From contig JBBMOL010000243.1 in the NCBI GenBank assembly GCA_037954665.1, forward strand, positions 584,535-648,534: a stretch of DNA of 64,000 nucleotides. Direction: 5' to 3'. This DNA is from Laguncularia racemosa (taxonomy: Eukaryota; Streptophyta; Magnoliopsida; Myrtales; Combretaceae). The notes below the pieces were generated by a model that saw only the letters and a program-made list of their open reading frames with translations, did no database searches and was not told where the DNA came from. Below are positions 11,145-22,016 of the stretch, piece after piece; positions within the stretch are counted from its first letter, which is position 1, and the number at the start of each line of letters is the position of its first letter. Both the position numbers and the translations under genes were made by a program.

Positions 11145-12077
11145 ACATGATTTTTCACTACTTTCTAATCCAATATAACCCTCTACTCCACAGTTCAATC
11201 AAGCAACCAATACAATAAATACTTTCAAGTAGTTAAGATATTAAATTCAACTAGCAAGTGTTTAAGTAATGAGTCTCATTAACCTTTACACTTAAATGCT
11301 TGTTTTTGAATTCAAATTTCACTACTCACTTCCCTTTCTTGGTCATAGTTTCACACTCACACTTAGTGTTAATGTGCAGCACCTTACACTACATACAATC
11401 CTTCAATTCCACACTGCCACATACACCACACACATTTACGGTGCAACCCTTCAATCACCACTACACACACAACAATTTACATCGCTACTTACACTACATA
11501 CACACATGGTGCAACCCTTCAAACAACAACAACAACACTTCAAAATATAATACTTCCTTGCCGCAACACTTCACATAGCAACTCACACCGCAATCCACAA
11601 TCAAAGGCAGCAAACAACAATTCAAATAACTCTACTAAATGCAACTTTTTCCATAAAAGGTAAGATAATTCAAATTCAAACAACACTCCTTAATGCTACT
11701 CAATAACTACTTCAAGTTAATGGATGTTTGAATTCAAATGATTTCCTTTTTCCCACACAATGCAATCTGAAAATTGCAAACACACTACTCAATTTCCTAA
11801 ATCCTCTACACAATTCAAAATCACTCTTTTAGGCTTCAAATTTCACTTCCCTCAAATGATCACAATGATCACTTCCCCTTAATCACTCACGGCCAACTCA
11901 AGGAGACAAGGAATATGATAAGTGCCCCACATCTACAACAATAAGAAATAAGTATAACACCTCAACAATACAATCAAATAACTCAATTTCAACTTTACAA
12001 TTTAGATCAAGATGTTAAACTTAAGAACCCTAATTTTTTCGAAATCACAATTACACAAAATCCCTTCTCACAACCTA
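11145..12077 (-). other. B1 untranslated leader, joined directly to protease (gag missing)
   Basis: This stretch is rich in C and A on the plus strand (many cacac and ttcaca words) and has no conserved frame. The same kind of sequence lies between primer site and gag ATG in B3 (50240-50994) and B4 (56709-57502). In B1 no MSNDSVN-type gag start, capsid or zinc knuckle follows, so the gag gene has been deleted. Open frames here are compositional accidents. Confidence 0.7.
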
Positions 12078-12089
12078 TGCTCTGATACC
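12078..12089 (-). other. B1 primer-binding site, initiator tRNA-Met
   Basis: The plus strand reads GCTCTGATACCA, so the minus strand reads TGGTATCAGAGC, complementary to the 3' end of initiator tRNA-Met. It lies five bases from the inferred LTR end. Confidence 0.9.
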
Positions 12090-12094
12090 AAAAG

Positions 12095-13012
12095 ATAATG
12101 TGCTTCAATTGATGGATTGCAATTATACAGTGTCAATTAAAGAATCAATCAAACAAATCACAAGAGGTGCGAATTCAATAAACTCCAAAACCCCTAAATA
12201 TCAATTAACTTCCACGCAAATGACAACTCAATTATAATTCGGATCAAGAGCAAAATTAACAACACACTTTAAGATCTAATTCCACTACAATGGTGTGAAT
12301 CCAAGGATTGAGATAGAACCCTAAAATGGCATGTAAATAACACTTAAACAAGAACAATCCAACTCACACTAGATATAATACACTAGCATGAAATTGGAAT
12401 CAACTTAAGGGATTTGATGTTACTCACAAATCCTTAAGCCTTCAGTCACCACAACCCGTGAAGGAGTTGATAAGAGCCTTATGAAATTAGAGAATGAACC
12501 CTAGCTTTGACATGAAAAATGGGCAGCAATAGGCAATGATCAAAAGTCCCTTACAAACCCTACTTAGCAAGTATTTATACTTGCTCCAATTAGGGTTAAA
12601 ATGTCCAAAGATTTATGCCTATGCCACTAATGTGGCCGATCCTAATTCAACTAAATACAAACAAATAAAAAATGTCCCAAAAATGATTACAAAGTGACCG
12701 ATTCAAAGATAAAATAACAAATACAAAGATGGACTTCAAAGATCCGGTTCTTCAAGTCAATTGAGTTCATCGCGGGCCATTGGATGTGAGTCCGATGATA
12801 TTCCCAACATGATCAATAATGTAGATTATTTGGCATCTTGTAGAACTGATAAGTGTACCTATCAAAATACATAACAATTATATGATACAAAAGTAGATAT
12901 CAAGTTAACATCCTCAGGGTTTAGTTTTTCATGGAAGATTCTCATAACTAGGTTTTGTAAGCCCTTAGCTCGGGCTTTGGTGATTGGTCCTGTGGGAATC
13001 TGATTCCTATCA
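12095..13012 (-). repeat. B1 5' LTR (about 918 bp)
   Basis: In minus sense it starts TGATAGGAATC (13012) and ends at 12095 in GCACATTA, a degraded form of the family B end GCACATCA. The promoter near-palindrome, plus strand GCAAGTATTTATACTTGC, is at 12567-12584. Parts are strongly similar to the solo LTR 36021-36856, for example around the words aatgtcccaaaaatgattacaaag. The outer flank at 13013 should be one half of a target duplication whose partner is outside the window. Confidence 0.8.
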
Positions 13013-13130
13013 TACACGGTTGTGTTATATAATCATCAACATAAAGAGATATACGATCCCACAAACACATTCTTGTTTTGGTTGTGTCAATAAAGAACAT
13101 AACACCTAAAGAAACACAGTCATTTTTTGC
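13013..13130 (+). other. Athila-like leader or LTR DNA between B1 and A2
   Basis: This short AT-rich piece has no coding content and contains acacggttgtg. Removing A2 and one target copy joins it to 19976 onward, giving a continuous leader-like stretch that leads to the Athila-like ORF1. The assignment rests on that continuity only. Confidence 0.45.
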
Positions 13131-13135
13131 CATGT

Positions 13136-14008
13136 TGATGAGATCCATGATGGGGAGCCAAGCCAGAAGATGGAATGTGGATCCTCTTGAAGTGCCACCT
13201 GGACCGATCATAAGAAATCGAGCGAAACGATTCAAGGAAGCACTTAACGGGTTGATAAAGGATGTCCATGAAGCCGAAAAGGATTGGAGCAATCATGAAG
13301 TTGGAAAGGATTGGAACAACCATAGGAAGGCCCTTGCTCTTGTACAAGTCATACTGGATACGGGGTGAAGAGGGCGTGTCTTTACAATGCACGGCCGTGT
13401 AGGAATCTCAAGGTTACACAGAATCATACACGGTCATATACACGGCCAAAAGGCACGGCCGTGTATGGAGTAAAGAAAATCTACAGAAAGATACACGTCT
13501 AGAAGTACATGGCCGTGTATGTCTCCAACGCTGGCTCAAGGCCGCCAGCCTTCATTCCAACGCCGCCGGCCTTCATGTTTACACCACCGGCCTTCATGTT
13601 CTGTTTTTGTTATTTTTACGCAACTTATTGAAGTGATGTCATTTTGGGCTTTATTGTAAACCCTAGTATAAAGCTCCTAGGGTTTAGAACATAGAATATA
13701 CAACATTGAAAGTTTGAAAAAACTTTTGAGAGAATTCCTCTCTTGGTTCTTTAAAGAACTAACCTAGAACTTATCGGATTTTATTTCGTGGCGTTCATCC
13801 CGACTTATTAATTGGTCTTTCATCCCAATTGTGGCGTCTTCATATTATACCAAGGTTCTTGTCTCACTTATAGACAACGGGTCGCGGTTTCCACATGAGG
13901 GTGTTTGGCATCTTAGGTAACGAATTCCGAACGCATTGGTATTGGGTTTCATCACACGTTGGCGTAGTTCGTATCAGTTAGGAATCCGATCAAACCAATC
14001 TCGCATCA
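13136..14008 (+). repeat. A2 5' LTR (873 bp)
   Basis: TGATGAGATCC...CTCGCATCA. The pol-tail frame from the start to the stop is 233 bp because of one extra G near 13155. TATA box TATAAA is at 13667-13672. Relative to the 3' LTR it carries a short extra ggccttcatgtttacaccacc-type duplication near 13555-13600 and lacks about nine bases before the TATA region. Confidence 0.95.
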
Positions 14009-14011
14009 GTT

Positions 14012-14023
14012 TGGTATCAGAGC
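14012..14023 (+). other. A2 primer-binding site, initiator tRNA-Met
   Basis: TGGTATCAGAGC lies three bases after the 5' LTR and is complementary to the 3' end of plant initiator tRNA-Met. Confidence 0.95.
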
Positions 14024-14496
14024 TTAGGTTTGTTAAAGATCAGTTCGGTTTGAGGAAGGTAACATCAAAACCCTAACTCCAATCGTTCATATCAATTGTT
14101 AGTATTCAATTTCATAGTATTAATTGTCTATTGAAAGTGTAGTACTTACTATTCGATTTTGTTACAAAAAAAAAAAAAGAAGAATCACGAACACAAAAAA
14201 AAAAAGAAAAAGGAGCGTGATCAAGAGCAACAACAAAGACAAAAAAAAATTCGGAAAGGAAAAGAGGAAATTTACGAACCCTAGAGTTGTTTTGAATTCT
14301 ACGGAAGGGAATTGGTGTAGTTTGGGTTAGTTCCAAGAGAATTGAGAAGAGGAATTGGTGAGTTGCTATCATCATTGCTTGTGAGAATACACGAATGACT
14401 GTGTGATATCATCCTTTGAGCGAAACACATAAGGGAGTGTATCGTGAGGCTTAATTATATATATTTGTGTTAGTACTAATCTTTTCTGCAGGAACT

Positions 14497-15700
14497 ATGT
14501 CGAGGCAACATTCTCCTGAAGGTGAGAGGGGAAGGTTTGATGCTAGGTTAGTGATTGAGGGGTGAGATGAAGAGAATGTTTCAGGAGGAAATGGAACAAA
14601 TTCATGAGACGGTAGAGCAAAGACTAGAGCAATCTAAAAACGTCTTCTAATGGGTGTAAGAGGGAGAGTTCTTCTAGGAGAGTACAAAGGGGTGGAGATG
14701 AAATGTCGGGTGATGACTTTGATGAGCCTTCTGTCGGGAGTTATAGAGGTTATAGTGGTCGGAATAGAGGAACTAGGGATTGGGAAGATAGAGGAGATAG
14801 GAATAGAGAGGATAATCAATTGAGTAGTATAAAGATGAAGATTCCACCTTTCCATGGGAAGAATGATCTCGAGGCGTACTTAGAGTGGGAGAAGAAGGTA
14901 GAGATGGTATTTGATTGTCATAACTATAGTGGGAGAAAGAAAGTGAAACTTGCTGCCATTGAATTTTCGGATTATGCCATAGTGTGGTGGGGTCAACTAA
15001 TGTTAATTCGAAGAAGGAATGGAGAACCACCTATTGAGTCATGGGAAGAGTTGGAAAGGGTGATGAAGAAGCGGTTTTACTGCGTATTACTATCATGAAT
15101 TGCACAACAAATTGCAAACTCTTAAGTAGGGAAGCCGAAAGTGTGGATGAGTATTTTAAGGAGATGGAAGTTACGATGATCAGGGCAAATGTAGAAGAGG
15201 ATAGAGAGGCTAGCATGGCTAGATTTCTTGCTGGATTGAATAGAGAAATTCAAAATGTTGTTGAATTGCAGCATTATGTAGAATTAGAGGATATGGTTCA
15301 TATGGCTATAAAGGTTGAGAACCAACACAGGCGGAAAGGTAGTAGTAATGCACGGTTTCAAAAGGGTACTGGTTCATTCACCTGGAAGACTAACCAATGG
15401 AAGAAGGAAGAAAAGCCTTTACCCACCAAACCAAAAGGAGAGCTGAGACAAGCGGGTTCTACTCCTGGTAACCAAGGTAACCCTGATTCTTCTACTTCTA
15501 GAAATCGTGACATTAGATGTTTTAAATGCCAAGTTAGAGGCCATATTGCTAATCAATGTCCGAATAGGCGTGTTATGATTTTGTGTGATGATGGTGAGTA
15601 TGAGACTGAGGGGGATAGTGAAGAAGATGATTTGCCTCCATTAGAGGATGCTAGTGATGATGAGGAGACTGCAATAGGGAGGTTAGTGGCAGTAGTGAAG
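14497..15700 (+). pseudogene. A2 gag part of the polyprotein, broken
   Basis: The start ATG at 14497 (MSRQHSPE) matches A1, A3 and A4. A short deletion near 14555 and a stop near 14648 break the N-terminal segment. The capsid frame resumes at 14703 and shifts near 15075 (two bases missing at the RFVPAYYY position). The frame 15041-16321 then carries the second half of capsid (EEDREASMARFLAG, VELEDMVHMAIK), the zinc knuckle CFKCQVRGHIANQC at 15518-15559 and the acidic segment, and runs without a break into protease. This directly shows that gag and protease share one frame. The base triplet TAG at 15126-15128 corresponds to the in-frame TAG of A1. Confidence 0.9.
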
Positions 15701-18700
15701 CGAGCTTTGAATGTGCAAGTGAAGGAAGAAGAGGAGGTGCAAAGAGAGAATATATTTCATACTAGATGTTATCTAGGTGATCATATTTGCAGTTTGATCA
15801 TTGATGGAGGAAGTTGCACCAATGTGGTGAGTTATTTTATTGTTGAGAGGTTAGAACTCAAAACTACTAAACACCCTAGTCCATATAAATTGCAGTGGTT
15901 GAATGATAGTGGTGAGACTAAGGTGAGTAAGCAAGCCTTGATTGGTTTTCGCATTGGTAGATATGAGGATGAGGTGTTATGTGATGTAGTGCCAATGCAA
16001 GCATGTCATGTGTTGTTGGGGAGGGCATGGGAATTTGATAGGAAGGTTGTTCATGATGGCTTTTCTAACAAGTATACGCTTGTTCACCAGGGGAAAAGCT
16101 TTAATCTTAAACCGTTAACACCTAAACAAGTGTATAAAGATCAGTTGCAGCAACAACAGTCTTTTGCAAAACATAAGGTGAGTCAAAAGCAGAGGGAGAG
16201 TGAGAGAGCAAAAGACAATGAGAAAGAAAAGGAATACAAAAGTCAATATCAAAAGGAAAAAGAGAGGAAGGCTGGAAAGAGTGTGAGACACCAAGTTGAA
16301 GGGGGTCAACTTTGGTGGTGAGAGAAAAGGAGAGTGCAGCCTTGCAAAAGGAGAGTTGTGTGGCAAGAGTGAGTGTAGTAAGGAGAGCGTTAGAGATGAG
16401 GCAACCTATGTTGTTGCTAGTTTTTAAAGAAACATGTTTGAGTACTAACGAACTATCTAACTCTTTGCCTAGTGTGGTTGTGTCTATTGTGCAGGACTTT
16501 GAAGATGTCTTTCCTGAGGAGATTCCAAACGGATTACCACCTATTCGTGGTATTGAGCACTAGAATGACCTTGTACCCGGAGCATCGATCCAAACAAGCC
16601 AGCTTATAGAGCAATCCGGGAGGAGACAAAGGAACTCCAAAGGCAGGTTAATGAATTAATGGAGAAGGGGTACGTGAGGGAAAGCATGAGTCCATGTGCA
16701 GTGCCTGTGATTTTGGTGCCTGAGAAGGATGGGTCATGGAGAATGTGTGCTGACTGTCGCGCCATCAACAACATCACGGTAAAGTATCGTCATCCCATTC
16801 CTCGCTTAGATGACATGTTAGATGAGTTACATGGGTCTAGTGTCTTTTCTAAAATTGATCTAAAAAGCGGATATCAGCAAATTAGAATGAAAGAAGGTGA
16901 TGAATGGAAAACCACATTCAAAATGAAATATGGATTGTATGACTGGTTGGTAATGCCTTTCGGTTTAACTAATGCACCTAGTACTTTTATGAGACTTATG
17001 AACCATGTTTTGAGGACTTTTATTGGCAAATTTGTGGTTGTCTATTTTGATGATATTCTCATTTACTGCAAGAGTATGGAAGATCATATATCTCACTTGA
17101 GGGGTGTTTTAGGAGTACTTCGAAAGGAGCAATTATATGCTAACCTCAAGCAGTGCACTTTTTGCACAGACAAACTTGTGTTTCTTGGTTTTGTTGTTAG
17201 TGCACAAGGAATACAGGTTGATGAAGAAAAGATTAGTGCGATCCAAGAATGGCCTAGTCCAACTAATGTAGGTAATGTGCGAAGTTTCCATAGACTAGCG
17301 AGCTTTTACAGGAGGTTTGTGAAGGATTCCAGCACCATTGCAGCACCACTTACTGAGGTAATTAAGAAGAACGTGGGGTTCAGATGGGGAGAGCAACAAG
17401 AGAAGGCCTTTTAGATGCTTAAAAATAAGCTGACTCAGGCGCCATTACTTGCTTTACCTAACTTTGCTAAAACGTTCGAAATTGAGTGTGCTGCTTCAGG
17501 ATTAGGTATTAGAGCACTGCTTATGTAGGAGAGAAGACCAATTGCATTCTTTAGCGAGAAGCTAAGTGGGGCAACCTTGAATTACCCTACTTATGACAAG
17601 GAGTTATATGCATTGGTTCGAGCCATGGAGACTTAGCAACACTATCTTTGGCCAAAAGAGTTTGTGATCCACACTGATCATGAATCCTTGAAGTAATTGA
17701 AGGGGCAACATAAGCTGAACAAAGGGCATGCTCATTGGGTGGAGTTCATCGAAACATTTCCATATGTGATCTACTACAGGCAAGGTAAAGAGAATGACGT
17801 TGCTGATGCACTTTCTAGAAGGTATGCTCTTATCTCTACTCTTAGTTTTAGATTGCTTAGTTTTGAGCACATTAAGGAATTGTATGCTGCTGATCGAGAT
17901 TTTTGTGAGGAGTATGTGCATTGTGAGAAGAGTGGGCATGGTAAATTTTATAAACATGAAGGATTCTTGTTTAGGGAGAGTAAACTATGCATTCTAATTT
18001 GTTCTTTAAGAGAATTACTAGTGAGGGAGTCTCATGGAGGAGGTTTAATGGGACATTTTGGAGTAGCTAAAACCTTAGGGGTATTGCAGGAACACTTCAT
18101 TGGCCTCACTTGAAACGAGATGTTGAGAGGATTTGTGAGCGATGTGTCACGTGTAAGCAAGCAAAATCTAGAGTCCAACCTCAAAGGCTTTATACCCCAC
18201 TTCCCATTCCTCATGAGCCTTGGGTAGATATTTCCATGGATTTTGTGTTAGGATTACCCAGGTCTAGACATGGTCGAGATTCTATTTTTGTAGTTGTTGA
18301 TAGATTCTCTAAGATGGCACATTTCATTCCTTGTCACAAAACAGATGATGCTTGCAATATTGCTAATTTGTTCTTTAGGGAAGTTGTGAGACTGCATGGT
18401 ATGCTAGAACAATTGTATCGGATAGAGATGCTAAGTTCTTGGGCTACTTCTGGAAGACCTCATGGGCTAAGTTAGGAACTAAGTTATTGTTTTCTACTAC
18501 TTGTCATCCATAGACCGATGGTCAAACTGAGGTAGTAAATCGAACTTTATCTACTTTGTTGAGGGCTGTCATTAAAAAGAACATTAAAAGTTAGGAGGAT
18601 TGTTTGCCGCATGTTGAATTTGCCTATAATCATATAAAGCATTCTGCTACTAAGTTTACTCCTTTTGAAATTGTGTATGGTTTTAATCCACTAACTCCTT

Positions 18701-19333
18701 TGGATTTATCACCTTTGCCTATTTCTAAGTTTGTTAATCTAGATGGCAGGAAGATAGCATAATTTGTTAAACAGATCCATGAGAAGGCAAGGCTAAACAT
18801 TGAGCGAAGAACAGAGCAGTATTTGAAACAAGCCAACAAGGGTCGTCGACAAGCTATCTTTGAACCTGGAGACTGGGTTTGGCTTCACATGCGCAAAGTG
18901 CGGTTTTCCTGTGTAGTGTCGATCTAAACTACTTCCTTGAGGCAATGGACCATTTCAAATTCTTGAGCGCATCAATGATAATGCATAAAAGATAGATTTA
19001 CCTGGTGAGTATCAAGTAAGTGCTACGTTTAATGTTACTGATCTGAGTCCTTTTGATGCAGGCAATGATTTGAGGACAAATCCTTTTCAAGAGGAGGGGA
19101 ATGATGAGATCCATGATGGGAGCCAAGCCAGAAGATGGAATGTGGATCCTCTTGAAGTGCCACCTGGACCGATCACAAGAAATCGAGCGAAACGATTCAA
19201 GGAAGTACTTAACGGGTTGATAAAGGATGTCCATGAAGCCGGAAAGGATTGGAGCAATCATGAAGTTGGAAATGATTGGAACAACCATGGGAAGGCCCTT
19301 GCTCTTGTACAAGTCATACTGGATACGGGGTGA
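15701..19333 (+). pseudogene. A2 pol part: protease, RT, RNase H, integrase; broken
   Basis: Protease is intact-looking inside 15041-16321, with LIIDGGSC and its Asp at 15803-15805. A one-base change of frame near 16305 ends that frame in the lysine/glutamate-rich linker. RT reads 16659-17414 (IPRLDDMLDEL, FGLTNAPSTFMR, YFDD at 17043-17054) and then meets a stop. RNase H has the triplet CAAS in place of CDAS near 17490 and the TAG of the ETWQ position near 17634, shared with A1. Integrase is frameshifted at the EHFYW position near 18095 (shared with A1), again near 18400, and carries later stops. The pol tail is open across the 3' LTR border and ends at 19331-19333. Confidence 0.93.
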
Positions 19334-19970
19334 AGAGGGCGTGTCTTTACAAGGCACGGCCGTGTAGGAATCTCAAGGTTACACAGAATCATACACGGTC
19401 ATATACACGGCCAAAAGGCACGACCATGTATGGAGTAAAGAAAATCTACAGAAAGATACACGTCTAGAAGTACACGGCCGTGTATGTCTCCAACGCCAGC
19501 TCAAGGCCGCCGGCCTTCATTCCAACGCCACCGACCTTCATGTTCTGTTTTTGTTATTTTTATGCAACTTATTGAGGTGATGTCGTTTTGGGCTTTATTG
19601 TTACGAATTGTAAACCCTAGTATAAAGCTCCTAGGGTTTAGAACATAGAATATAGAATATACAACATTGAAAGTTTGAAAACACTTTTGAGAGAATTCCT
19701 CTCTTGGTTCTTTAAAGAACTAACCTAGAACTTATCGGATTTTATTTCCGTGGCGTTCATCCCGACTTATCAATCGGTCTTTCATCCCGATTGTGGCATC
19801 TTCATATTATACCAAGGTTCTTGTCTCGCTTATAGACAACGGGTCGTGGTTTCCACGTGAGGGTGTTTGGCATTTTAGGTAACGAATTTCGAACGCATTG
19901 GTATTGGGTTTCGTCACACGTTGGCGTGGTTCGTATCAGTTCGGAATCCAATCAAACCGATCTCGCATCA
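19102..19970 (+). repeat. A2 3' LTR (869 bp)
   Basis: TGATGAGATCC at 19102 to CTCGCATCA at 19970, followed by CATGT. The first 232 bp is the coding tail of pol. TATA box TATAAA at 19621-19626. Confidence 0.95.
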
Positions 19971-19975
19971 CATGT

Positions 19976-20723
19976 TAATACTGAACATAATACCGAAAGA
20001 TACACGATCCTATAACACGCCCATGTTATGGCCATGTTATCTTGATTTCATATAATTTACGTCAACATGGCATAAATACGCCCATGTTTGTTGCTTATGT
20101 TTTCATATATATATATACTCTACATTGTCATTTTTATCATGTATCCTCACATTTGTATTTTGTTCCCTCGCCCTTCTTGTCTCCCTTGACCATAACTCAT
20201 AATAACCTTCACCTCCACACAAGCACAAACACACATTTCAGTTCCATTTCTTGCATTCATCATCATCATATGTATGTTCATGCATCCATCATTTTGAGTT
20301 ACTGTTCTATTTTTATTTTTCCCCATTTCAAAAAGAAGAACTAGGGTTTTTCATTTACCATTACTTGTGCATGGGCTATAATACTAATAAGGTGATTAGC
20401 AATTTATATCACAAATTGATGAACACAGTAGGAACATGGTCATGTATTTTGAACAGTTAGGGCCATTTTGACACATTTGATTTAACACGGTCATGTTGGG
20501 GTAGTTTAGGGCCGTGTAAAACTGTCATGTTGCAATCATGTTATGGCTATGTTTATTGATTTTGAAAAAGCTTATATACTATTTTCAACCATGCATTAGG
20601 CTTCTTGTTATCTATATGTTCTTAGAATTCCTTAGTTAAGTTTTTCTTTTTTATACACATGTTCATAATTGTAGGAGTTAAGTTTCCATATACATATATT
20701 CATCATCATCATCATAGGACACT
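19976..20723 (+). other. Athila-like leader before ORF1
   Basis: AT- and C-rich DNA with repeated words of the type cacggtcatgttgg and gggccgtgta (around 20020-20060 and 20440-20580) and a tatatatatata run near 20107. No conserved frame is seen; the open frames at 20042-20460 are made of low-complexity His/Tyr/Ser codons. It leads directly into the broken Athila-like ORF1. I did not find a clear LTR end or primer site in it. Confidence 0.45.
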
Positions 20724-22016
20724 ATGCTGCCAAAACAATCACGCCAAAAGCAACCCATCACTAGAAAGATGAGTGGACAAGCTTCTATATCGTCTTCCCA
20801 ACCACCCCAAGATGTTCAGCCACTAGCACTCTTACCACCCACCCATTCCCAAACACAATTCATGCTAAATTTTTGTGCAGAATGCATATCAAGATAAGTA
20901 TAACAAGTTGGAGAATAAAAGAGTTTAGTAGAAGCTTATACTTAGAACGGAGAGTTTTAGAAAGATTGGGCTTAGATGATGGTGTCAAAAATTTGATTAG
21001 TGTTAGTGGTTGGGAAAGTTAATTCTCCCTCCATGCCCCTATTTATAGGGAACTCAGTCTAGAGTTCCTATCTACATTTAGGATAGAGAACAATCACATA
21101 TCTTGAGTGCTAATGACAATACAGATTTTCAGGTGGGTAGAAAATTTTACGAAATTACCATTGCCCAGCTAGACCATTATATGGGGCTTTATGATGAATT
21201 GTTTATCAAAACTAATGAGTTTATGCAGTTACTTGTAAACCTACCTCGTGGAGTTACTCCCACAACATTTTAGAAAACAATTAGCAGGGAGATGAGGTAC
21301 AACCCAAAATAGGCTTAAGCATCCACACTTTAGAACCTTACTCATCAGGTCGTCCATCAGTGGCTTTCACACACTATCAGTAGGTGCAAGAAAAGTATAG
21401 AGTTGTTTCTACAAATGACATCCTTTGTCTTTATAATGTGATTGAGCACTTTCCCATCAACTTAAGAGTGATCTTAGCCTTCTTCTTCAGACATCAAGCT
21501 TATGACACTTGAGTAGGTACTATCAACCGTAGGCCTTATATTGCACTTTTAATCCAAGGGATGGGGTTGTTCCAAGAGCTTCCTCTAATGTTCTAAGTTC
21601 ATGAAGTGGAACCAATCAAATTTGAGACATTTAAATAGATGAAGTTATTCCATGATGACCTTGGAGAACAGCATGGTGCCCAACCTTAGATATACAGGGA
21701 ACGAACTCAGTTGAACAAAATTGAAAAAAAGTTAGGTCAACTATTAACTCTACAGGAAGGATGTGAACGAGATTGGGAATGTGTGTACAAGAGAGTGCAT
21801 AGAATAGAACAATTTTCTAAAAACATTTTATCCAAATATGACATTCCCTTTCCAATAAGAAAAAGGCATCCAGCTAGTGATGATGATGATGAAGAAGAAG
21901 AAGTAGACAGAGTAACTAAAGAAGACAACCTAGATGATGAGGAAGAAGAAGGAATAGAAGAAGATGAAATTATGAACATTGATGATGATCAAGAGGAAGA
22001 TGGTGTTGATGATGGT
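20724..22016 (+). pseudogene. Athila-like ORF1 (gag-like), 5' part, broken
   Basis: Reading through stops and frame changes gives an N-terminal Ser/Gln/Pro-rich region from ATG 20724. Next come YLERRVLERLGL, IYRELSLEFLSTF and FQVGRKFYEITIAQLDHYMGLYDEL (about 20935-21205), an arrangement known from the plant Athila ORF1 (gag-like) protein family. The last 102 codons are open (21711-22016): a basic/aromatic segment, a possible coiled-coil start (IEKKLGQLL) and a very acidic tail with runs of Asp and Glu. The frame is cut at 22016 by the 5' LTR of B2 inside the target duplication ATGGT and resumes at 32834. The family call rests on remembered motifs and needs a profile search. Confidence 0.6.

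Larger units (their letters stand above)
938..13012 (-). mobile_element. B1: family B Ty3/gypsy element with pol but no gag, split by A1
   Basis: Read from high to low coordinates: 5' LTR 12095-13012, primer-binding site 12078-12089, leader 11145-12077, protease, RT, RNase H, integrase. Element A1 (2808-9775 plus one TSD copy) is inserted inside the RT, and the LTR at 1-937 interrupts the integrase C-terminus, so the 3' LTR of B1 is outside the window. The order protease-RT-RNase H-integrase is diagnostic of Ty3/gypsy. The capsid and zinc-knuckle part of gag is absent: the leader joins directly to the region just before protease near 11145. All domains are broken by stops. This is the only family B copy here that keeps RT and integrase. 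Confidence 0.85.
13136..19970 (+). mobile_element. A2: complete family A Ty3/gypsy element (CRM-like), defective
   Basis: 5' LTR 13136-14008, primer site 14012-14023, leader 14024-14496 with A-rich runs near 14165-14250, gag, pol, polypurine tract 19089-19101 and 3' LTR 19102-19970. Perfect TSD CATGT at 13131-13135 and 19971-19975. It sits in Athila-like DNA rather than in family B. LTRs differ by only a few percent by eye. It shares the gag TAG, the RNase H TAG and the integrase frameshift with A1 although the insertion sites are different, so both came from an already damaged source copy. Confidence 0.95.

Noticed and set aside
11296..11578. His/Thr-rich open frames in the B1 leader, and like ones at 50346-50621 and 56665-56877
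   Set aside because: C/A-rich leader DNA gives long frames by composition; overlapping frames look equally protein-like and none is conserved between copies.
13078..13368. Open frame in the 5' LTR of A2 (and similar ones at 19070-19333 and 38262-38453) as independent small genes
   Set aside because: They are the LTR-encoded C-terminal codons of pol; in 5' LTRs the frame is only a copy generated during reverse transcription.
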